Below, piece after piece: positions 25,636-33,930 of a stretch of DNA of 64,000 nt. How positions within the stretch are numbered: position 1 is the first letter of the stretch; every line of letters starts with the position of its first letter. A program made the translations under genes and the position numbers. The stretch comes from Nocardia beijingensis NBRC 16342. GTDB taxonomy: Bacteria > Actinomycetota > Actinomycetes > Mycobacteriales > Mycobacteriaceae. The notes below the pieces were generated by a model. It saw only the letters and a list, made by a program, of their open reading frames with translations, was not told the DNA's origin and ran no database searches. The stretch is taken from contig NZ_BDBC01000012.1 of the NCBI RefSeq assembly GCF_001612785.1, positions 241,270-305,269 on the forward strand. Reading direction: 5' to 3'.

Positions 25636-26918
25636 GTAACGACATCCCCCGCTACGACCGGAGGGCCGCGTCCAGGGTGCTGACCGGCCTGGCGCAGGCA
25701 GGGTTGTGCAACGGACCGGCTCCGTCCCCTCGACATCGGCGATTCGAATTCACCTGTACCCCACTGGGTCTCGAGCCGGGCAGCCATCTCACCTACTCCC
25801 AGCGGCTGTATCTGGAGCGGTTCATGCGGCCGTGCCGCGCGGACCAGGTGACCAGCGCGACCCATCGGATCGCGTGGACCGACAGCGCGGGCATCCCGAA
25901 TACCGGGCACTTCCGCGCCGATGGTCTCGGCCCTTCGGTGCCGATCGCGACGCGCGAGACCGTCCTGGCGCTGTGGCGCCGGCTGGACGACGACGCCGAT
26001 TTCGCCGCGCGGGTGGCCGCGCTCGGCACGGACGAGCACGCCGTGCTGGCGGGCACGACCACCGACCACGATCCGCGCGACATCTTCCGGGTCGGCATCG
26101 AGGCGGCCGGGCGCGTCCTGGCCCAGCACGCGCTGCTGGCGGCGCAGACCCCCTACCGCGATGCCGCCGAATTCGCCGAAGGGCTTCGCGTCTCCGGGAT
26201 CTTCGCCGCGGTGGCCACGCGCTGGTTCTGGGAATTGCAGGCCTCGACGTATCGGCGGGGCATGATCCCGGTGACGCTCGTCGCGCAGCCCGACGGCACC
26301 GTTCGCTATTCGGCGGAGACGGTGGCGACCCTGCGCGCGATGAAGGACGCCACGATCGCCGACGCGCACGCCGTGATGCGGCGCGCCACCACGGTCGAAG
26401 GTCTCACGGCGGCCGAGGCGATCGCCAAGTATCACGACGACCTGGACCTGATCTCCCGCCAGTACGCCTTGTTGCCGGAGGGCGGCCATCCGGCCTGCCT
26501 GGCGGCCATGCCGCATCAGCTCGACAGCGGGCATGTCAGCATCCTCCCCCCGCTGGTGGACCGATTCGTCGCGACGTTCATCGAGATCGCGGGCCATTGT
26601 GCGGTCGCGGAGGTGAGCGCCGAACTCGACGAGGCGACCGCCGACCGCGCCGCCACCGCCGAGGACCAGGTCTTCTACGTGCCCGATATGACCTGCAAGC
26701 ACTGCGTCCGCACGATCGGAGGAGTGCTGGAGTCGATGGACATCCGCGTGGCGGAGATCGACCTGGACAGCAAACGGGTGGTGGCCGAGTTCCGCAGTCC
26801 GCGCAATCGGGCCCGCGCGTTCGAGGCGATCCGGGACGGCGGCTACAACCCGGTCGCGCAGCGCCCCGCCGACGTGCCGCGCGCGTCGGCCACCGAACCG
26901 TCGGAAGCCGCCGTATGA
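25632..26918 (+). CDS. Unknown protein with C-terminal heavy-metal-associated (HMA) domain
   Basis: A 428-residue protein. The last quarter (about 345-410) is an HMA domain with the metal site MTCKHC (Cys355, Cys358) and the expected beta-alpha-beta pattern (VRTIGGVLESMDIRVAEIDL, then AFEAIRDGGYNPV), as in copper chaperones and ATPase tails. The first roughly 340 residues match nothing I recognise. They are largely helical with scattered Cys and His (FTCTPLG, MRPCRAD, TTDHDPRD, GHPACLA, HQLDSGH, GHCAV) and conserved-looking aromatics (TRWFWELQASTYRRG). It begins at a GTG overlapping the desulfurase stop and ends in an ATGA overlap with the decarboxylase. It may bind or insert a soft metal, or be the catalyst of a new reaction; function unknown. 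Confidence 0.8.
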   Translation: MSNDIPRYDRRAASRVLTGLAQAGLCNGPAPSPRHRRFEFTCTPLGLEPGSHLTYSQRLYLERFMRPCRADQVTSATHRIAWTDSAGIPNTGHFRADGLGPSVPIATRETVLALWRRLDDDADFAARVAALGTDEHAVLAGTTTDHDPRDIFRVGIEAAGRVLAQHALLAAQTPYRDAAEFAEGLRVSGIFAAVATRWFWELQASTYRRGMIPVTLVAQPDGTVRYSAETVATLRAMKDATIADAHAVMRRATTVEGLTAAEAIAKYHDDLDLISRQYALLPEGGHPACLAAMPHQLDSGHVSILPPLVDRFVATFIEIAGHCAVAEVSAELDEATADRAATAEDQVFYVPDMTCKHCVRTIGGVLESMDIRVAEIDLDSKRVVAEFRSPRNRARAFEAIRDGGYNPVAQRPADVPRASATEPSEAAV

Positions 26919-28429
26919 CGCCGTGGACGCCGACGCTGCCCGCGAAGCTCCATCCGATCGTCCGTGCCTTTCTCGACGCTCCCGGCAGCGTGACGCAGAC
27001 GCTGACGCGATTCGGATCCCCGGCGCATCTGGTGTTCCCGCAGGTCTATGCGGAGAATCTGCTGCGCCTGCGCACCGTGCTGGAGCGAAGCGCTCCCGGG
27101 TATCGAGTCTGCTACGCGCACAAGGTGAACCAGTCCCGCGCCTTCGTCCGCACCGCCGAACGCGAAGGCATCGCCATCGACGTCGCCTCACCGCACGAGC
27201 TGTCCAGCGCCATCGCCGCCGGGTTCGATCCGGCGCGCATCGAGGTCACCGGGCCGAAGGGGGAAGCCTTCCTGCGCGACCTCGTCGGCCGCGGTGTCAC
27301 GATCAACGTGGACAACCTCTGGGAGCTCGGCCGCATCGCGGAACTGGCCGCCGAGCGAGCGGAAGTTCCTGTGCTGCTGCGGATCTCCGGTTTCGACACC
27401 GGGCAGGTGAGCAGGTTCGGGATGCCGCTCGCGCACGCCGAGCGGGCCTTCGATCTGTTGTCGGCACGGCGCGGGCGAGTCGCTTTCCTAGGGTTCGCCT
27501 TCCACCTGGACTCCGGGGACCTCGGCGAGCGCGTCCGGGCGATCGACGCCTGCCTCGGCCTGATCGAGCGCGCCTACGAGCACGGGCTCACGCCTTCGGT
27601 GCTCGACATCGGCGGCGGGTTCCGGCAGGTGTTCACCGCCGACGCCGAACGGTTCGACGCCTACGTGCTCGCGCTGCGCGAATGGCTGCTCGGCCGCGGG
27701 GAGCCGATGACCTGGGGCAGCAATACTTTCGGCTACCACGTCGCGGGCGGGGCGGTGCACGGCACACCGGTGTTCCACAAGTACGCCAACACCGTTCCCG
27801 CCGACCGGATGCTCGCCGACCTGCTCGACGCTCCGCTGGAGCGGCACGGCGGGCGCACGGTGGCGCAGGTGGCGGGTGACAACCTGCTGCGGATGTGGCT
27901 GGAGCCGGGCAAGGCTCTGGTCGACCACGCGGGGATCACCGTGGCCACGGTCGAATTCGTCAAGGAGGTCGCCGACGGCAGCGTGCTGGTGCACGTCGAC
28001 CTCAGCCGCGATGCGGTGACACCCGCCGATCAAGAGGTCATGGTCGATCCGATCCTCCTGCCCGGCGCGGGCGCGACCGCGGACGACCGCGGCACGGGCC
28101 CGGTCGGCGTCTTCTTCGCCGGAAGGCTCTGCCTGGAGCGCGATCTGATCACCAATCACAAGGTGTGGCTGCCCGCCGAGCCCAGGCCGGGCGACGCGGT
28201 GGTGTTCCCGAATACCGCCGCCTACCACATGGACTTGTCCGCCGCGACGGCCTCCATGCATCCCCTGCCCCCGAAACTCGCGGTCACCCGTGGGTCCGGC
28301 GGGTTCCGCGTCGTGCCCGACGCCGACTACGAACCCGGCTTCTCCGCCGAGTCGTCTCGGCCGCCGCACAGCGCGCCACACGCCGCCAGCACTGCCACCG
28401 GTCCGGTCCGAACCGTCGAGGCCCCCTGA
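26915..28429 (+). CDS. Y4yA-like fold-type III PLP decarboxylase/racemase
   Basis: A 504-residue enzyme of the alanine-racemase/DAP-decarboxylase fold. PLP Lys70 lies in CYAHKVNQ, the phosphate-binding glycines in VLDIGGGFRQ (about residue 230), and the C-terminal beta-barrel carries GRLCLERDLI in the position where the active-site Cys/Asp of decarboxylases occurs. The length and insertions fit the Y4yA subgroup, named after a Rhizobium open frame and without assigned substrate, rather than LysA. It would decarboxylate or epimerise an amino acid made or modified by its operon partners. The ATG overlaps the previous stop; its TGA shares one base with the next ATG. Confidence 0.85.
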   Translation: MTPWTPTLPAKLHPIVRAFLDAPGSVTQTLTRFGSPAHLVFPQVYAENLLRLRTVLERSAPGYRVCYAHKVNQSRAFVRTAEREGIAIDVASPHELSSAIAAGFDPARIEVTGPKGEAFLRDLVGRGVTINVDNLWELGRIAELAAERAEVPVLLRISGFDTGQVSRFGMPLAHAERAFDLLSARRGRVAFLGFAFHLDSGDLGERVRAIDACLGLIERAYEHGLTPSVLDIGGGFRQVFTADAERFDAYVLALREWLLGRGEPMTWGSNTFGYHVAGGAVHGTPVFHKYANTVPADRMLADLLDAPLERHGGRTVAQVAGDNLLRMWLEPGKALVDHAGITVATVEFVKEVADGSVLVHVDLSRDAVTPADQEVMVDPILLPGAGATADDRGTGPVGVFFAGRLCLERDLITNHKVWLPAEPRPGDAVVFPNTAAYHMDLSAATASMHPLPPKLAVTRGSGGFRVVPDADYEPGFSAESSRPPHSAPHAASTATGPVRTVEAP

Positions 28430-29754
28430 TGCGATACGACCACATCACCGAACTCATCGGCAACACGCCGCTGCTGCGGCTCGACCCAGCGGTGCACGGG
28501 CTGGCGAATGTCGAGCTCTACGCCAAACTCGAGTCGCACAACCCGTTCGGTTCGGTCAAGGACCGGGTGGCCTGGGCGATGCTCCGCGACGACCTGGAGC
28601 AGATCCGCGCCGAGGGGCGCACGCTCATCGAGGCGTCCAGCGGGAACACGGCCAAAGCGCTGCGCGTGCTCGGCGCGATGTACGGGATCGACCTGCGCGC
28701 GGTGACCAACCGGATCAAGGTGGGCGAGGTGCGTGATCTGCTGGAGCTGTTCGGCACCGAGATCGTGGAGCTGCCCGGCCTGTCCGAGTGCCCGGACCCG
28801 ACCACGCCGAACGACGTCTACTCGGTGATCGAGGCGACCATGGCCCAGCGGCCCGGCGCGTACCGGCATCTGTCGCAGTACACCAACGAGAAGAACATCG
28901 AGGCCCACCACCACGGCACCGGGCGGGAGATCCACGACGACCTCGCGGCCGACGGCATCACCAGGATCGACTATCTGATCGGCGGCCTCGGCACCACCGG
29001 TTCCACCAGGGGCACCGCCACCTACCTGCGCAAGCACCATCCCGAGTTGCGTACGGTCGCGGTGGTTTCGGAGCGGTCGGACTTCATTCCCGGCATCCGG
29101 TCGGAGAGCGAGATGTGGGATGTCGGGCTGTTCCAGCCGGAATTCTACGACCGGATCGTCACCGTGGCGGCGGGCGAGGCCGTCGACGCGACGCTGCGCC
29201 TGGCGAGCGGCTACGGCGTCCTGGCCGGGCCGACCAGCGGCGCGAGCTACGCGGCCGCGCTGCGGACGCTCGGCGCGCTCGATCCGTCGGCGACCGATCC
29301 GAACGATCCGGTCGTGGCGGTGTTCATCGTCTGCGATCGGCTCGAACCGTACCTGTCGTACTTCAAGAAACGCAGGCCGGAATGGTTCGGCCGCGCCGAA
29401 CGCGAAGCGGAGCCCACCGCCGATGAGCTGGCGGCGGTGCCGCGCCTTTCGCCCGAGCAGCTGGCCGAGCTGGACCGGACCGGGCGCCCGACCATCGTGG
29501 ACAGCCGCGGCGCCATGGCCTACCGGATCGGGCACGTGCCCGGCGCGTTGAACATCCGCGACGACCAGCTCGACGACATGTTCGGCCACGGCATCCCGTT
29601 CCCGCGCTCACGCCCCGTCGTCTTCGTCTGCCCCGTCGGCGAGCTGTCGGTGCGGTTCGCCGCGCGGGCCCGGCGCGCGGGCTACGACGCCGTCAGCCTG
29701 GCCGGCGGGGTGGTCGGCTGGCGCGATGCGGGACTGCCGCTGGAACGCGGCTGA
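28429..29754 (+). CDS. Cysteine-synthase-like PLP enzyme fused to rhodanese domain
   Basis: A 441-residue fusion. Residues about 1-320 are a fold-type II beta-replacement enzyme (NPFGSVKDR with PLP Lys44, SSGNT at 70-74, GGLGTTGSTRG, GVLAGPTSGAS), as in O-acetyl/phosphoserine sulfhydrylases and SbnA-like synthases. Residues about 345-441 form a rhodanese domain (IVDSRGAMAYRIGHVPGALN) with Cys401 in the loop CPVGELS. The combination could hand a persulfide to an aminoacrylate intermediate within one polypeptide. It is the last gene of the operon; a TetR gene follows 116 bp later. The acceptor substrate is unknown. Confidence 0.88.
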   Translation: MRYDHITELIGNTPLLRLDPAVHGLANVELYAKLESHNPFGSVKDRVAWAMLRDDLEQIRAEGRTLIEASSGNTAKALRVLGAMYGIDLRAVTNRIKVGEVRDLLELFGTEIVELPGLSECPDPTTPNDVYSVIEATMAQRPGAYRHLSQYTNEKNIEAHHHGTGREIHDDLAADGITRIDYLIGGLGTTGSTRGTATYLRKHHPELRTVAVVSERSDFIPGIRSESEMWDVGLFQPEFYDRIVTVAAGEAVDATLRLASGYGVLAGPTSGASYAAALRTLGALDPSATDPNDPVVAVFIVCDRLEPYLSYFKKRRPEWFGRAEREAEPTADELAAVPRLSPEQLAELDRTGRPTIVDSRGAMAYRIGHVPGALNIRDDQLDDMFGHGIPFPRSRPVVFVCPVGELSVRFAARARRAGYDAVSLAGGVVGWRDAGLPLERG

Positions 29755-29858
29755 TCCCCCACGGGCGCGAGGTCTCGCCGCGCGGGTGGCATCCGATTCG
29801 GACAGCCACGGGAGGGCGGGGCGGGTGAGCGGCGGCGCCGGGGCGCGCCCGCAGGCAC

Positions 29859-29864
29859 TATCGT
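29859..29864 (+). promoter_or_regulatory. Leaderless -10 box, TetR gene 29871
   Basis: TATCGT is followed by 6 nt and the GTG start at 29871. Confidence 0.5.
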
Positions 29865-29870
29865 TGGGCC

Positions 29871-30497
29871 GTGCAGACAGGTCAGGACGCAGACGACGGG
29901 GGCCCACGGATCTGGGGTGGGACGACGCTCACCGAGCGCAGGGAGACGCGGCGGGCGGCGCTGTTGGAGGCGGCGCTCGATCTGATCGGCGAGTCCGGCG
30001 CCAGCGGGGTCACCATGCGCGCGGTGTGCCGCAAGGCCAATCTCACCGACCGCTATTTCTACGAGAGCTTCGCCAGCCGCGACGAGTTGCTGGACGTGCT
30101 CTACCGTCAGGTCGCCGAGGAATTCCTGGAACCGATGACGGCCTTCGCCGCCACCGACGACCCGTCCCGCGACCGCGCGCTGTCGGAGATCCTGGTGGAC
30201 AAGGTGCTCGCCGACCCGCGCAAGTCGCGGCTGTTCCTGGTCGAGCCGTACTCCAGCACCGGACTGGGACAGACCACCTTCGCGGTGATGCCGGTCTTCA
30301 CCCGGATCATGCAGGACCATCTGTTCGCGCACATCGACGACCCGGTCAAGCGCAGGCTGGCGGCCGTGACCATGGCCAGCGGGAACGCGGGCATGTTCTC
30401 GGCGTGGCTGAACGGTTCGCTGCGCGCCACCAGGGAGCAGATCATCGAGCACTGCCTCGCGATGCTCACCGTCTACCGCTCGCTCTACCGTTCCTGA
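29871..30497 (+). CDS. TetR-family regulator
   Basis: A 208-residue TetR protein with the HTH at about 25-70 (ALLEAALDLIGESGASGVTM, then AVCRKANLTDRYFYESFAS). The GTG start is supported by a -10 box 6 nt upstream and thus a leaderless transcript. It lies directly after the PLP-HMA operon in the same direction and could control it, although no palindrome shared by the two promoters was found. Its 3' end overlaps the convergent caspase-like gene by 13 bp. Confidence 0.88.
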   Translation: MQTGQDADDGGPRIWGGTTLTERRETRRAALLEAALDLIGESGASGVTMRAVCRKANLTDRYFYESFASRDELLDVLYRQVAEEFLEPMTAFAATDDPSRDRALSEILVDKVLADPRKSRLFLVEPYSSTGLGQTTFAVMPVFTRIMQDHLFAHIDDPVKRRLAAVTMASGNAGMFSAWLNGSLRATREQIIEHCLAMLTVYRSLYRS

Positions 30498-33400
30498 CCG
30501 CACCGCGTTACGCCCGGTGCGGCCGGACGGTCGGTCCCGGATCGGTCTCGCCAGTACGCCAGGGTGTTCTGGGTCCGGATGGTGGCGGCGTGATTGGGGC
30601 CGAGGGCGCGGAGTTCCGCGACCAGCAGCACTTCGAGTTCCGCGACCGCGCGGGTCAGGTCGCCGTGCCTGGCGCGGCAGCCCGCGAGTTCGTTGCGCGT
30701 GTCGAAGGTGTCGGGATGATCCGGGCCGAGTACCCGCAGCCGGTCGGCGAGCAGTTTCTCCAGGTCGGTGATCGCGCCGTCGAGGTCGCCGCTGTCGGCG
30801 CGGTAGGTGGCCAGTTTGCCGCGGGTCAGCAGCGTGTCGGGGTGGTCTGGGCCGAGCACCCGTAGTCGATCGTCGAGCAGGCGGGCGAACTCGGCGCCCG
30901 CTCCGGCCAGATCGCCACTGCGCGCGCGGAATGCCGCGAGATTGTTGCGCGCGCCGAGCGTATTGGGATGGTCGGCGCCGAAGACGCGCAGGTAGTCCGC
31001 CACCAGCTGCTCGAACTCGGCCCGTGCGCCCGCGAGATCGCCGCTGCCCGCGCGCCAGTACGCCAGGCTGTTGCGGGTGCGCAACGTGTCCGGATGGTCG
31101 GCGCCGAGCACGCGGGCACGGTCGGCGCGCAGCTGCTGGAACCGCGTGATCGCCCCGGCGAAGTCGCCGACGTCGCCGCGATTGGACGCCAGATTGTTCC
31201 TGGTGCGCAGGGTTTCGGGATGGTCGGGCCCGAGCAGGCGCAGCTGGTCGGTGAGCAGGTGTTCGAACTCCGCTCCCGCGCCCGCGTAGTCACCGCAGCG
31301 CGCGCGGTAGCTGGCCAGCCTGTCGCGGGTGTCCAAGGTGGCCGGATCGTCGGGGCCGAACACCCGCAGCCGGTCGGCGAGCAACTGCTCGAAATCGGCG
31401 ACGGCGCCGACCAGATCGCCGCTCTCGGCGCGGTGATAGGCCCACCGCTCCCGCGTGGTGAAGGTGTCGGGATGGTCCGGCCCCAGCCGCTCGGCGAAAT
31501 CCGGCGCCCAAGCGGCCCACAGGTCGCGGTCGTCGGCCGATCTGCCGGTTTCCAGCTTCTCCAGGAAGCCGATGGCCAATGCGGAATCGCCGTAGGCCAG
31601 GCAGTGCCGTACGACCGCGCCGCGCGCGTAGTCGGCGGCCCGGTCGCTGTCGTCGGCTTGGATCGCCGCGACCAGGGCGCGGTGCGCGTCCGCGATGCGC
31701 ACGCCGAGGCGACGGCATTCCGCCTCCACCGCGGGCAGGAACGCACCGTGGGTCACGCCGAGCGACTCGCGAACGGTGCCGGGATGACTGCGGGTGACCA
31801 GGGTGCCGAGATTCACGGCGATGTCGCGGATCCTGGCGGCGCTCAGGTCCACCCCGAGCGACGACAGTGCCGCGTCCAAGAGCTCCAGCGGCAGCACCGG
31901 ACCCACCCCCGCCGCGACCAGCACACCGAGCAAAGTCACTGTGTCATCGGCGGTTTCGGGATCGAGCCCGCGCAATGCCGTCTCCACCCGCAGCGCGATG
32001 ACCCGGTCGAGGCCGATCCCGGCGGCGACCGCGCCGTCGGTCAGTCCCGAAGCGACCTCGAGCAGCATGTTCGCGACCAGCCAGCCGCCTGCCACCACCC
32101 GCGACCCGCTCGCGTCCGTGGGGGCCTCCGCCAGCAACCGCTGAATCCAGCCGATCCAGTCCACCGGGCCCAGCGGCGCCGTTCCGCGCGCGGAGTCCAC
32201 CACGGCGGCGATGTCGTCGGCCGCCGGTTCGGCGACATCGATCCGGTACATGTGCGCCAGCCCCGGATCGTCCTCGACGCCGGTGCCGGGCCGGATGCCG
32301 ACGATCACGCGCACGTGCCGGAGATCCTCGCGGCGGGTCAGATCGGAGATCGCGGCCACCAGCAACCGCCTGGTTCCCTCCTGCGGCTGGTTCAGTCCGT
32401 CGAACACCAGGGTGACCCGGCGGCCCGCGGTGGACAGCCGAGCCAACGGGCGGCGGACCAGGATGTCGAAGATGTCGAACTCGTCCCTGGGCCGGTGCGC
32501 CCTGGCCGCGCGCGCCGCCTCCCGGAAGCCGGGCAGGCGCGCGTCGAGTTGCGCGGCCAGCTCCGCCGCCACGGACTCCACCGAACTGTTCACCGTCAGG
32601 AACACCGCGGCGGTGATGTAGTCGGGGGTGACGGCGAGCCCGTCGACCAGGCTGGGCCGGATCAGCATCGCCAGCAGCGTCGACTTGCCCACGCCCGCCG
32701 GGCCGAGCACCGCCCGCAGCCGGTGGCTGCCGGCGTCGACGATCGCGTCGAGACGCTCGCGCACGTCGGGCGTCAGCAGCAGGCGCCGGGTGAGCTGGTC
32801 GACGAATCCGGCGGCGGAGCGCCCGCTCACCGCGTCGCGGTGGCGCGCGGTGTTCGGCACCAGCCACAGTCCGGGGTCGACGCCCTGTGCCGTGGACACC
32901 GCGCCGGAGCTGAACGACAGATGTTGCGGCTGTTGGTGGGTGCACTGCACGGCGATCGGATCGACCAGGTCCGAGGGCAGCAGGTTCTCCCCGCGCAGCG
33001 GCAGGCCCAGGTCGAAGGTGGCGAGCATGGTCCTGGTGAAGCAACCCGAGTACGCGGGCCCGTCGCCCGAGGCGACCAGCAATTCCATCCTTCCGCCCGA
33101 CTGCGCCAGCAGATCGGTCCACCGGCGCGCGGCGCCCTGCACACCCTGACCGGCCTCGCAGGCGTCGACGAGCAGCACCAGCCCGTCCAGCGCGGCCCGG
33201 TCGAGCCGTTCGCGGATCTCCTGGGTCAGGTGAAAGGCGTTGTGCGAGTTGGGATCACCCGGCGAATCGTGGCCGAGCAGGTAGAAGTCCTCCGCACTCG
33301 TCGCCACACCGTGCCCGATGAAGCCCAGCAGCAGGGTGGCCTGCCGCTGCGCCGCCGCCGCGAAGGCCGCGTCGACGGCCGCGAACAGTTGCGCGGCAGT

Positions 33401-33556
33401 GGGATTGAGCACCGGGCCGTCCAGATCGATCGCGGGCCGCCAGCCGCCCGCCTCGGTCAGGCTTCCGTACAGGCCGTTGGCGAGCTCCTCGGTGAAACCC
33501 AATTCTCCCAGCGCCGCGCATTCCGACCCCACCACCAGCGCCAGCCGACCTCCCAT
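30485..33556 (-). CDS. Caspase-like / STAND ATPase / TPR multidomain protein
   Basis: A 1023-residue signalling protein. The N-terminal caspase-fold domain (about 1-215) has the dyad His82 in GFIGHG and Cys133 in LLVDACEAGQG. A P-loop NTPase of STAND/NACHT type follows, with Walker A GPAGVGKST at 285-293 and Walker B LVFDGLNQ around Asp386. Residues about 690-1000 hold seven or so 42-residue TPR-like repeats (pattern LGPDHPDTLRTRNNLA). This matches the bacterial NLR-like logic in which a sensor array and ATPase switch activate a protease, as proposed for phage-triggered cell death and conflict systems. The ATG at 33556 follows a TATGTT box by 6 nt, suggesting a leaderless start. No partner effector or substrate gene adjoins it. 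Confidence 0.88.
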   Translation of the reverse strand: MGGRLALVVGSECAALGELGFTEELANGLYGSLTEAGGWRPAIDLDGPVLNPTAAQLFAAVDAAFAAAAQRQATLLLGFIGHGVATSAEDFYLLGHDSPGDPNSHNAFHLTQEIRERLDRAALDGLVLLVDACEAGQGVQGAARRWTDLLAQSGGRMELLVASGDGPAYSGCFTRTMLATFDLGLPLRGENLLPSDLVDPIAVQCTHQQPQHLSFSSGAVSTAQGVDPGLWLVPNTARHRDAVSGRSAAGFVDQLTRRLLLTPDVRERLDAIVDAGSHRLRAVLGPAGVGKSTLLAMLIRPSLVDGLAVTPDYITAAVFLTVNSSVESVAAELAAQLDARLPGFREAARAARAHRPRDEFDIFDILVRRPLARLSTAGRRVTLVFDGLNQPQEGTRRLLVAAISDLTRREDLRHVRVIVGIRPGTGVEDDPGLAHMYRIDVAEPAADDIAAVVDSARGTAPLGPVDWIGWIQRLLAEAPTDASGSRVVAGGWLVANMLLEVASGLTDGAVAAGIGLDRVIALRVETALRGLDPETADDTVTLLGVLVAAGVGPVLPLELLDAALSSLGVDLSAARIRDIAVNLGTLVTRSHPGTVRESLGVTHGAFLPAVEAECRRLGVRIADAHRALVAAIQADDSDRAADYARGAVVRHCLAYGDSALAIGFLEKLETGRSADDRDLWAAWAPDFAERLGPDHPDTFTTRERWAYHRAESGDLVGAVADFEQLLADRLRVFGPDDPATLDTRDRLASYRARCGDYAGAGAEFEHLLTDQLRLLGPDHPETLRTRNNLASNRGDVGDFAGAITRFQQLRADRARVLGADHPDTLRTRNSLAYWRAGSGDLAGARAEFEQLVADYLRVFGADHPNTLGARNNLAAFRARSGDLAGAGAEFARLLDDRLRVLGPDHPDTLLTRGKLATYRADSGDLDGAITDLEKLLADRLRVLGPDHPDTFDTRNELAGCRARHGDLTRAVAELEVLLVAELRALGPNHAATIRTQNTLAYWRDRSGTDRPAAPGVTRCGQER

Positions 33557-33562
33557 GCAAGA

Positions 33563-33568
33563 AACATA
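33563..33568 (-). promoter_or_regulatory. Leaderless -10 box, caspase-STAND gene
   Basis: On the minus strand TATGTT is followed by 6 nt and the ATG at 33556. Confidence 0.45.
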
Positions 33569-33677
33569 CCCGCGCCGCCCGCGGCGTTTTTCCGCACCGT
33601 CGCGCCGCTCCGGCGCCCAAAGGCGCTGCGGGAGACGTAGGGTGACGGTCCGGTGACCGGAAGAAGGAGATCACGCG

Positions 33678-33911
33678 ATGACCGACCCGGTGGTGGGTTT
33701 GACGGGTACGCTCACATCGCCGATCCGAGGTGCCGGGACGCTGGGCGAGGTCCTGGTCGCGATTCGCGGGGGAACCGAGCTGTACATCGCACAGTCCACC
33801 GAGCCGATTCCGGCCGGTGCGGCCGTGCTCGTCATCGCGGTCCATCCGGGGCGCGTCGTCGACGTCGTCCCGTGGATTCCGCTCACCCCGGACCCGGCAG
33901 CAGAAACCTGA
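33678..33911 (+). CDS. NfeD-like small protein partner of flotillin
   Basis: A 77-residue beta-rich protein (TSPIRGAGTLGEVLVAIRGG, then AQSTEPIPAGAAVLVIAVHP) resembling the OB-fold C-domain of NfeD proteins without the membrane or protease parts. GAAGGAGAT precedes the ATG. It lies 19 bp before the SPFH gene, the classic NfeD-flotillin gene order, so it probably works with it at the membrane. Confidence 0.7.
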   Translation: MTDPVVGLTGTLTSPIRGAGTLGEVLVAIRGGTELYIAQSTEPIPAGAAVLVIAVHPGRVVDVVPWIPLTPDPAAET

Positions 33912-33930
33912 GCGAGCAAGGGAGACAGAC

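Noticed and set aside
29755..29870. Terminator after the PLP-HMA operon
   Set aside because: A GC-rich imperfect inverted repeat exists after 29760, but pairing is interrupted several times, so I do not list it.
30968..33640. An 890-codon plus-strand open frame opposite the caspase-STAND gene
   Set aside because: It is Arg/Gln/His/Gly-rich without motifs and mirrors the GC3 bias of the real minus-strand gene.
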